Assembly (NCBI GenBank): GCA_005881995.1
Contig: VBHV01000101.1
Coordinates: 5,760-22,779, forward strand
Length of the DNA: 17,020 nt
Origin: Chloroflexota bacterium
GTDB taxonomy: Bacteria; Chloroflexota; Ktedonobacteria; Ktedonobacterales; Ktedonobacteraceae
Direction: 5' to 3'
The notes under the pieces were generated by a model. The model saw only the letters and a program-made list of their open reading frames with translations, had not been told where the DNA came from and searched no databases. Both the position numbers and the translations under genes were made by a program. The stretch's first letter is position 1; each line of letters begins with the position of its first letter. Shown here one piece after another: positions 1-5,910 of this stretch.

Positions 1-1184
1 CTACCACTAATACTACTACTCTTAACACCCAGAATCCGGTTGTCGTCGGGATTTCGCTCTCTTTATCAAAAAACAAGGATAATGACTTCTCAAGCGATGG
101 CCAGTTCATGAAGCAGGGCTACCAGCTCTGGGCGGATAACGTCAATAGCAATGGCGGGCTACTTGGCCGCCAGGTCGTGTTGAAAATCCTTGACGATAAC
201 AGCAACCCTGACCTGACTACAAAGAACTACGAAACATTGATCAATGATAAGGTTGACCTGTTACTTGGACCATTCTCCTCTTTGTTGACGAAAGCTGCGG
301 AGAAGGCCAAGGGCATCGACAAATATGCATTCGTTGAAGGTGCGGGTGGCGCTCCCTCGGTCTTCGCCAATGGCTGGAACAATCTTTTCGCCGTTTCCCT
401 CCCTGTTGAATCCAACCTGGACACTTTTGCGTACGATATCCTTTCATTGCCGCTTTCGCAACGACAATCCTTAACAGCAGCATATCTGAGTTCGGACGAC
501 CCATTTACATTTCCGCAGGTCGTCAGGGCAGAGAAATTGCTGAAGCAGGGAGGCATCAAGACCGTCTACACTGTCAACCCGGACCAGCAATATCCCGAAG
601 GTGACCCCAAAGCCCCTGCAGCCGATGCAGCAAAAATTGTCCGGTCCAAAGCAGATATAGTTGTTCTCGGCACGCTTCTACCTGACATCCAGGCGGAAAT
701 AGCGGTCTTCAAACAAATGCACTATCATCCCAAAGCGATTATAGCAACGGCGGGGCCGGACCTGGGACAGGACTTCATCAATGCCGTTGGAGGCGTACAC
801 AATACGGAAGGCATGTTCGTTCCCAACGGCTGGTATCCCCAGGCCGACAACTTCCAGAACGCCGCGATGGTGCAGGCATATATCGCCAGGTACGGCGGCA
901 CAGCAGACCAGGTCAATGCTGACGTGGCCGAGGCGTACTCAGCAGGTCAGGTACTGCAGCAGGCCGTGGCAAAGACCGGTAGTATCAATAATGGCGCATT
1001 GACAACCGAACTTCATTCCCAGGATGTGTTCAACACGGTACAGGGAACAGCAAAATTTGCCTCGGATGGGCACAATGAGCAGGCCCTGGCATACCTGTTC
1101 CAATGGCAGGCGGGTCAGCTTACGCTGGTATATCCTTTATCTGTGGCGACAGAAAATCCGGAGTATACGAAGTACGCTTTTTGA
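1..1184 (+). CDS. ABC-type branched-chain amino acid (LivK-like) substrate-binding protein, 5' partial
   Basis: The frame is open from the left edge (first full codon at position 3) to TGA at 1182-1184, so the true start lies outside the window. A Thr/Asn-rich linker leads into VVVGISLSLS, the usual first strand of a periplasmic-binding-protein type I domain (Peripla_BP_6). Other family marks are GYQLWADNVNSNGGLLGR, then VVLKILDDNSNP (strand plus the D-D-x-S turn), VDLLLGPFSS, and a C-terminal lobe with ADIVVLGTLLPD and AEAYSAGQVLQQAV. Such proteins bind amino acids or other small solutes outside the membrane and deliver them to an ABC permease or a sensor. The ATG at 108 is internal, because the fold starts upstream of it. 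Whether the missing N-terminus is a lipoprotein signal or a membrane-kinase fusion cannot be seen. No permease or ATPase gene follows, which slightly favours a solitary or sensory role. The ligand is unknown. Confidence 0.88.
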   Translation, partial: TTNTTTLNTQNPVVVGISLSLSKNKDNDFSSDGQFMKQGYQLWADNVNSNGGLLGRQVVLKILDDNSNPDLTTKNYETLINDKVDLLLGPFSSLLTKAAEKAKGIDKYAFVEGAGGAPSVFANGWNNLFAVSLPVESNLDTFAYDILSLPLSQRQSLTAAYLSSDDPFTFPQVVRAEKLLKQGGIKTVYTVNPDQQYPEGDPKAPAADAAKIVRSKADIVVLGTLLPDIQAEIAVFKQMHYHPKAIIATAGPDLGQDFINAVGGVHNTEGMFVPNGWYPQADNFQNAAMVQAYIARYGGTADQVNADVAEAYSAGQVLQQAVAKTGSINNGALTTELHSQDVFNTVQGTAKFASDGHNEQALAYLFQWQAGQLTLVYPLSVATENPEYTKYAF

Positions 1185-1348
1185 TGTAGATAGGATATTC
1201 AGGTGAGTCCCTTATCCAAAAGTTTCATTTCTTGGTAAGGTGATGTACACTACAGTGGGGTTGTTCTGCACATGATGGATTGCGCATCATCTCAGTAGGC
1301 AGCTCGCAGATAGTGATTGCTTGCTGCATGAGAAGGGATTAAGCTGAC

Positions 1349-3625
1349 ATGGTTAGATTCATTAGCAATATACCTATTTTCCGCCGCCTCTTCATCGCAT
1401 TTGCGATAGCGGCGCTCATTCCAGGTATCGTGATTGTACTGCTGGGTAATTATTATGTCAGCTCGCTGACAACGCGAGGCCAGGCAGTACGAATCAGCTT
1501 TGATGCCCAGAGCGCAGCATCGCAAGAGGAGACAAATTTGCAGCGCATGAATGCAGTGCTGCAAGCTTTTCATAACCAGATATTCGGAAGTCTGGGCAGT
1601 GTTATCCAGGATGCATCCTTCTACGCATCAGGCGCCCAGGATGGTCAAGAAGTGCGCCATAACGAGGCAGAGTTCGACCAGGCCATAGGGAACTATCAAA
1701 GCAACTACGAGATACAGACCTCCCCCAATATGAGTACCATTCACGATATGTTATTGAGCAGCGATGCTGCAAATAGTTCGATCATCAGCTCTCAGAAGAG
1801 CGCGCTCGATAAAGTCAATGTTTTATGGGGCAAGTATAAAACATACCAGGATGCAGAGTTAAGAGACCTCGAGGGTTTGCAGGGCAAATTATTAAGCGGC
1901 GCCACATTGACCAGATCGGAGATCAACACGGCGTACAATCAAGACTACGAAACGGTAGCACTTGCAAGAGATACCTTCACCAATCTCAAGAATAGCTGGC
2001 AGCAGGTAGTAGATGACGCAGTCTCAATGGGCAAAGCTATTACCACAGTTGGGTCTTCTCAAACGCAGCCAATTTTGATTGCCACGTTGGTAGCCTTTAT
2101 CCTGACCATCCTGGTGGTTATCGCAACCGGTTGGGTCATGAACCTTACGATCACGCAGCCTCTACGGCATTTGGACGTACTCACCAAGCGCATCGCGAAA
2201 GGCAATACGAACGCACGCGCCAGGATCTCCAGTCGGGACGAAATTGCGAAGGTTGCCACCGCTATGAATAATATGCTGGACAACATCGTGCATCTTATTC
2301 AAGAGGCGCAGGCCCAACGTGACTCCCTGCAAGCGCAGGTGGAGAAGTTAGTGAGCGAGGTAAGCGGCGTCGGTGAAGGTGATCTGCGCGTGCAGGCGGA
2401 AGTGACGGCTGATGCATTGGGAGTGCTGGCCGACTCCTTCAACTACATGGTTGAAGAACTGGGGAGCCTGGTGGTGCGCGTGAAAATGGTGGCGCATGAA
2501 GTCGAAAACTCCACTACCATGACCTTTGAGCGTATGACACAACTGGTCGAAAGCGCGGACACGCAAATCCATCAAATTGGAGAGGCGGGCCTCGTGATCG
2601 AGCATAGGGCGGATTCGAGCCGGCAGGTAGCTGAACGCGCCCAGACGCTGTACACGATTGCGCGTGAAGCACGGCAAACGGCGCAAAACGGACGCGAGTC
2701 GGTGCAGCAGACGGTCGAGGGTATGGGGCGCATCAATGCATACGTGCAGGAAACAGCAACAAAAGTGCAGGCGCTTGGTGATAGCTCACGCGAAATCGAT
2801 AATATCGTGGCGGTGATCTCCAACATCGCGCACCAGACGAATCGCCTGGCGCTGGACGCAGCAATCCAGGCAGCAATGGCCGGTGAAAACGGAAAAGGCT
2901 TCGGCGCTGTGGCAGCCGACATCCGCCGCCTGGCGGAACGCGCCAAGGACCAGGCCAGCATGATCGCACGTATCGTTCGCAGCGTTCGCGAAGATATCGG
3001 CGCAGCAACCGTTTCGATGCAAGATACGGAACGTGAAACGTCAGCGGGCGCGCACCTGGCGCAGGAGGCAGGTTCTGCGCTTGAGTCGATTTACTCTGTT
3101 GTTGAACGCCAGGGGCGTGAAATTGAAAACATCAACCAGATGGCAACGCAGCAGTTGCAGTCCTCAAACACGGTTGTGCAAATCATGCAAGGAGTTTCCA
3201 ATTCCACTCAACAGAGCAGCATGAGCACACGCGAGGCCGCGCAAAATATGGAGCGACTGGCACGCCTGGCCGAACAATTGCTGGCGTCCGTAGAAGCGTT
3301 CAAGCTGCGTGATAACTTGAACTATTACGCTCCGGCCAATATTACGATCACCCCGGAGAGCGAGCGCGAAGGCTTTTTGAGCGTTAGCGGCGTTTTCCGT
3401 ACTGTCACAGCCACGGCCCAGTCTTCAGATATGAATCGATATGTCAATAACAATGCGCTTCCACCGGGACCGCCCTCGGAGGCTGTACCCGCCTTCGCTC
3501 CAGCACAGTATCAACAGTACCCGCAGTACCAACAGCAATATCAGCAGCAGTACCAGCAAGGGAATGGGTTCAATGGCGCACAGGCTCAAGGAAGACCCCA
3601 GTATCCACCGCCTGAGTGGCAGTAA
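1349..3625 (+). CDS. Methyl-accepting chemotaxis-like transmembrane receptor with two HAMP domains
   Basis: This 758-residue protein is a membrane signal transducer. Membrane segment 1 is at about 13-35 and segment 2 at about 241-264, enclosing a helical extracytoplasmic domain of about 205 residues. HAMP 1 is at about 265-317 (ITQPLRHLDVLTKRIAKGN) and a second HAMP-like unit at about 330-382 (VGEGDLRVQA). A long coiled-coil signalling domain spans about 385-650, with its hairpin tip at about 491-521. The tip reads QTNRLALDAAIQAAMAGE where textbook receptors have QTNLLALNAAIEAARAGE, so several conserved contact positions differ. Residues 700-758 are Pro/Gln/Tyr-rich, and there is no CheR-docking NWETF-type end. 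An AGAAGGGAT ribosome site near 1330 supports the ATG. No che or flagellar gene is in the window. The gene follows the binding protein by 164 bases; a partnership is possible but unproven. The family call is firm; the signal and output are unknown. Confidence 0.92.
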   Translation: MVRFISNIPIFRRLFIAFAIAALIPGIVIVLLGNYYVSSLTTRGQAVRISFDAQSAASQEETNLQRMNAVLQAFHNQIFGSLGSVIQDASFYASGAQDGQEVRHNEAEFDQAIGNYQSNYEIQTSPNMSTIHDMLLSSDAANSSIISSQKSALDKVNVLWGKYKTYQDAELRDLEGLQGKLLSGATLTRSEINTAYNQDYETVALARDTFTNLKNSWQQVVDDAVSMGKAITTVGSSQTQPILIATLVAFILTILVVIATGWVMNLTITQPLRHLDVLTKRIAKGNTNARARISSRDEIAKVATAMNNMLDNIVHLIQEAQAQRDSLQAQVEKLVSEVSGVGEGDLRVQAEVTADALGVLADSFNYMVEELGSLVVRVKMVAHEVENSTTMTFERMTQLVESADTQIHQIGEAGLVIEHRADSSRQVAERAQTLYTIAREARQTAQNGRESVQQTVEGMGRINAYVQETATKVQALGDSSREIDNIVAVISNIAHQTNRLALDAAIQAAMAGENGKGFGAVAADIRRLAERAKDQASMIARIVRSVREDIGAATVSMQDTERETSAGAHLAQEAGSALESIYSVVERQGREIENINQMATQQLQSSNTVVQIMQGVSNSTQQSSMSTREAAQNMERLARLAEQLLASVEAFKLRDNLNYYAPANITITPESEREGFLSVSGVFRTVTATAQSSDMNRYVNNNALPPGPPSEAVPAFAPAQYQQYPQYQQQYQQQYQQGNGFNGAQAQGRPQYPPPEWQ

Positions 3626-3665
3626 TCGCAAGTAGCAATACATAACACCTATGCAAATTCATGGA

Positions 3666-3697
3666 CTTTTAAGGGCGGCGGCGGTTAGACTTAAAAG
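3666..3697. repeat. 8-bp inverted repeat in the gap after the receptor gene
   Basis: CTTTTAAG (3666-3673) and CTTAAAAG (3690-3697) flank a GC-rich 16-base loop. It could be a weak hairpin ending the receptor transcript or an operator for the zinc-ribbon gene. No T-run follows on either strand, so I do not call it a terminator. Confidence 0.3.
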
Positions 3698-3766
3698 AGA
3701 AAGTCAAAGCTTATGTGCCTGTTTTCATATAAGCTAGCCGCTATCACAGTAAAGAGGAGATTTCCC

Positions 3767-4012
3767 ATGATTGCACAGAGAATAGGTACGAACAATGATG
3801 TTGTAACAAGCGATGATGCAACAGCGCAGACTGTGCAGGCGGCAGTAACATTACTCTCGCGCCGTCCCACTCCCATTTCTTATCGCTGGGTTTGCGAAAC
3901 GTGCGGCATGATATATAGAGGTTCCGCGCCGACCTCGTGTGAGAGCTGCGGTAAAGAGGTATCTCCGGTACACCAACCTGATTTTCATCGTGAGATGTGC
4001 AGTCGCTGGTAA
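3767..4012 (+). CDS. Small rubredoxin-like zinc-ribbon protein
   Basis: I chose the ATG at 3767 because AAAGAGGAGA (3751-3760) sits just upstream; an in-frame ATG at 3713 has no such site. The product is 81 residues. The N-terminal half is polar and has no recognisable domain. The C-terminal half holds two CxxC knuckles (CETC and CESC) about 16 residues apart in the context YRWVCETCGMIYRG, which resembles the rubredoxin-like metal site at the end of rubrerythrins. It should bind one zinc or iron atom. The diiron four-helix domain of a true rubrerythrin is absent, so this is a stand-alone ribbon. The gene is monocistronic, with a terminator at 4059 and a convergent methyltransferase gene beyond it. 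Its role, whether electron transfer, redox stress or a structural zinc protein, cannot be decided from sequence. Confidence 0.75.
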   Translation: MIAQRIGTNNDVVTSDDATAQTVQAAVTLLSRRPTPISYRWVCETCGMIYRGSAPTSCESCGKEVSPVHQPDFHREMCSRW

Positions 4013-4058
4013 TACCATAAGATCAACAACAGAATTTTTCAGATATATGAGAAGTATG

Positions 4059-4087
4059 AGAGGGCGACTTTGTGGTCGTCCTCTTTT
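4059..4087 (+). terminator. Rho-independent terminator after the zinc-ribbon gene
   Basis: AGAGGGCGAC (4059-4068) pairs with GTCGTCCTCT (4075-4084) through one G-U pair, with loop TTTGTG and a short run of four T at 4084-4087. It lies 46 bases after the stop and touches the end of the convergent trmH-type gene. On the minus strand no T-run follows, so it probably works best for the plus-strand gene. Confidence 0.75.
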
Positions 4088-4941
4088 CACGAGTGAGAAC
4101 GCGACTGGCGCAGCGCTTCATAGAGGATGATGCCGGTTGCCATAGCTGCATTCAGGGATTCTACGTTGTTCGCCAGGGGAATGGCGATAGAAGCAGTGGC
4201 GATGTTGCGAGCTTCTGGTGATGGCCCGTGGGCTTCATTACCAATAATGAGCGCAAAAGGGGAGTGCAAATCTTGTTCGTAGTACCAGCGCGAGCTGCCC
4301 GCCTCGGCCAGCAAGACGTGCTGGTCTCCCTGGCAATGCGCCTGGATGCGGGCAGCGATGGCGGCCCACGATTGGTTGACGGCGAGAGGTAAGGCAACAT
4401 GCGCGCCTGCCGCGGCGCGCACTACTTTCGGGCTAAAGCAGTCTACACAGTTGGGAGTTAACAGGACTTCCTCTACATCAGCAGCCAGGGCGGTACGCAG
4501 GATGGTTCCCATATTGCCTGGGTCGGCCAGCCCATCCAGGATGAGCAGCGCGGGACGAGGAGTAGGAAGATGAGAGGCAGGACGACGCGCGCGCGTCTGC
4601 TCCGGCTTGAATGCGCTCAGGGGCAAGACGCTCACCACTCCCTGTGATGTCTGCGTCTCACCGAGGCTCTCGATGACTCGTTCGCTTACCTCGATCAATC
4701 GATCACGAGGGAAGGAGGTCGTATGCAGGAGGCGGTGCAGGAGAGCCTGGCCATGGGCGGTGCGCGCAAGTAACGCGGGTGAATAGTAGATTTCTAGCGG
4801 CAGGACAGCGTTATCGAGCAAGACATCCAGCAGGTGCGGGCCTTCCATCAAAAAAAGACCCTGCTTTTTGCGACCCTTTGGCGTATGCAGGTCCTGTACT
4901 TTGCCGATACGTGGGTTTGAAGGGCTGGTGATCAGTGTCAT
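4087..4941 (-). CDS. TrmH/SpoU-family RNA 2'-O-methyltransferase
   Basis: This 284-residue SPOUT methyltransferase uses S-adenosylmethionine to methylate a ribose 2'-OH in rRNA or tRNA. An N-terminal L30e-like substrate-binding part includes FLMEGPHLLDVLL (about 30-42). The catalytic trefoil-knot domain carries motif 1, LDGLADPGNMGTILRTA (about 135-151, with Asn143 and Arg149), motif 2, LIIGNEAHGPS (about 231-241), and motif 3, IPLANNVESLNAA (about 254-266). I chose the start giving MTLITSPSNPRIG, which matches the usual family beginning. Longer in-frame starts at 4959 and 5001 fall inside the palindrome at 4951-5001. The start has only an A-rich stretch before it, with no clear Shine-Dalgarno. 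It follows rplT, a neighbourhood known for this family in several phyla, which supports 23S rRNA as substrate. The exact nucleotide is unknown. Confidence 0.9.
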   Translation of the reverse strand: MTLITSPSNPRIGKVQDLHTPKGRKKQGLFLMEGPHLLDVLLDNAVLPLEIYYSPALLARTAHGQALLHRLLHTTSFPRDRLIEVSERVIESLGETQTSQGVVSVLPLSAFKPEQTRARRPASHLPTPRPALLILDGLADPGNMGTILRTALAADVEEVLLTPNCVDCFSPKVVRAAAGAHVALPLAVNQSWAAIAARIQAHCQGDQHVLLAEAGSSRWYYEQDLHSPFALIIGNEAHGPSPEARNIATASIAIPLANNVESLNAAMATGIILYEALRQSRSHS

Positions 4942-4950
4942 ACTTTTTCT

Positions 4951-5001
4951 ATGCAGCATAGAGAAGCAGGCGGCATTGCCGCCTGCTTCTCTATGCTGCA
5001 T
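4951..5001 (-). repeat. Perfect 24-bp palindrome between rplT and the methyltransferase gene
   Basis: Arms 4951-4974 and 4978-5001 are exact reverse complements separated by a 3-base loop (ATT on the plus strand). Both outer ends read ATGCAGCATAGAG inward. The right arm begins 7 bases after the rplT stop and the left arm ends 9 bases before the chosen methyltransferase ATG. In RNA this would be a very stable hairpin. The minus strand continues with AGAAAAAG rather than a T-run, so it is not a standard terminator. It may act as an attenuator, an RNA-processing or stability site, or be an inserted repeat. Confidence 0.85.
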
Positions 5002-5008
5002 GCTTTTA

Positions 5009-5365
5009 TTATTGGATGGTTGCGAGCGCGGCCTGGACGAGGTCGGTGAAAGCTGCTTCGTCGTGAACGGCCATTTCGGCGAGAATCTTGCGATCTACAT
5101 CGATATTAGCCGTATGGATGGCATGCATGAGCTTGCTATAGCTAACGCCGTGCATACGAGCAGCAGCGTTGATGCGCGTGATCCACAAACGGCGCATGTC
5201 GCGCTTGCGATTGCGGCGGTCACGATACATGTAAGCCATAGAGCGCATGACAGATTCATGCGCGGGACGATACAGGCGTTTGCGTGTGCCACGATGGCCT
5301 TCAGCCATCTGTAACAGCTTTTTATGTTTTTTGTGGGCTGGTACTCCACGTTTTACCCGAGGCAT
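5009..5365 (-). CDS. rplT: 50S ribosomal protein L20
   Basis: This 118-residue basic protein begins [19 protein letters not shown] and carries [20 protein letters not shown] and [11 protein letters not shown], the core signature of L20. L20 binds 23S rRNA early in 50S assembly and in many bacteria also represses its own operon through an RNA leader. The length matches the family's 115-120 residues. A GGAGGAAAGGAA stretch precedes the ATG. The gene starts 38 bases after rpmI, the normal order. The C-terminal helix ([19 protein letters not shown]) is intact. Confidence 0.98.
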   Translation of the reverse strand: MPRVKRGVPAHKKHKKLLQMAEGHRGTRKRLYRPAHESVMRSMAYMYRDRRNRKRDMRRLWITRINAAARMHGVSYSKLMHAIHTANIDVDRKILAEMAVHDEAAFTDLVQAALATIQ

Positions 5366-5403
5366 AGCAGGTTCCTTTCCTCCATTCGATCAATGACCCT
5401 GTC

Positions 5404-5607
5404 CTAAAAGGAGTAGGGAAGTAGACGTTTCAAGCGACGAGTATCGCTGGTGGCCAACGGAAAGTATTTGTCTGCCGAGCGGACTGACTCGGGTGATTTG
5501 TTGCGGCGCAAGTGGCTGATGGCGACTTTGCGGCGCATGACCTTGCCGGAGCCGGTCACTTTGACGCGCTTCGACATGGCTTTGTGTGTTTTCAGTTTCT
5601 GCTTCAT
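5404..5607 (-). CDS. rpmI: 50S ribosomal protein L35
   Basis: The product has 67 residues: MKQKLKTHKAMSKRVKVTGS, then GKVMRRKVAISH, and the end VKRLLPY-like KRLLPYSF. These match L35 along its length. The ATG at 5607 is preceded by GAAAGAAGAG, and an upstream in-frame extension adds nothing conserved. L35 sits in the 50S subunit near L20. In most bacteria infC (IF3) lies just upstream; here a leader of about 260 bases with its own promoter comes first, and beyond it a glycosyltransferase gene. Co-transcription with rplT is expected from the 38-base spacing. Confidence 0.97.
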   Translation of the reverse strand: MKQKLKTHKAMSKRVKVTGSGKVMRRKVAISHLRRNKSPESVRSADKYFPLATSDTRRLKRLLPYSF

Positions 5608-5702
5608 AACTCTTCTTTCTGTTCTTGCGGGGCAAAGTAACATGTTCAATAAAAAACTGCGTTTCTCGCTGTGTGAGCGTGAGGCGCACAAAGGAGAGGC
5701 AG

Positions 5703-5822
5703 TGTAGGGGGCGATTGTTGAGTTTCAATCCACCACGACAGGGGCGACAATCCCTGGTACCCAGCTTACCAACGCACTGCGTGCTACTCAGGCAAGCTGC
5801 AAGGTAGTAATCGAGCCCCTAC
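5703..5822 (-). repeat. Element of about 120 bp with GTAGGGG...CGATT inverted ends, inside the rpmI leader
   Basis: The left end, TGTAGGGGGCGATTGT at 5703-5718, and the right end, AATCGAGCCCCTAC at 5809-5822, are near-perfect inverted repeats. The short palindrome at 7830-7854 has the same end sequence, so both belong to one interspersed family. Inside, read on the minus strand, CAGCTT (5799-5794) and AAGCTG (5767-5762) close a hairpin with inner GG-CC and GCAC-GTGC helices. This gives the rpmI leader clear folding potential. No coding sequence or target-site duplication is evident. Confidence 0.6.
5762..5799 (-). promoter_or_regulatory. Structured hairpin in the rpmI-rplT 5' leader
   Basis: On the minus-strand transcript CAGCTTGCC pairs with GGTAAGCTG (one mismatch), followed by an internal loop and a GCAC-GCA-GTGC hairpin. 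L20 is known to regulate its operon by binding leader RNA in several bacteria, and this is the best-folded part of the leader here. I could not match it to a known L20-leader consensus, so a regulatory role is inference from position. It also lies inside the repeat element at 5703-5822 and may simply be repeat structure. Confidence 0.35.
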
Positions 5823-5876
5823 TCCGTTGAAGGCGCAGATTAGCCTATTTCGGGAGCGAACCCCGCATGTGAGGTG

Positions 5877-5905
5877 AGTATAGCATACTCGACGAAATTG
5901 CGCAA
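5877..5905 (-). promoter_or_regulatory. Candidate promoter of the rpmI-rplT-methyltransferase operon
   Basis: On the minus strand the -10 is TATACT (5882-5877), preceded by TGC, an extended -10. A -35-like TTGCGC (5905-5900) lies 17 bases away. Transcription would start near 5870, leaving about 260 nt before the rpmI ATG. The -35 begins just after the stop of the glycosyltransferase gene, so the ribosomal genes have their own start even if read-through occurs. Confidence 0.6.
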
Positions 5906-5910
5906 TAGTT

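Noticed and set aside
227..559. Minus-strand open frame of 110 residues inside the binding-protein gene
   Set aside because: It is antisense to a clear Peripla_BP domain, has low-complexity Ser/Arg content and no ribosome site or family resemblance.
1223..1251. Promoter of the receptor gene with TACACT as -10
   Set aside because: No acceptable -35 is found at 16-18 bases; the match is too weak.
2348..3022. Several long minus-strand frames inside the receptor gene
   Set aside because: They mirror the GC-rich coiled-coil coding region; no domain is recognisable and the plus-strand protein is unambiguous.
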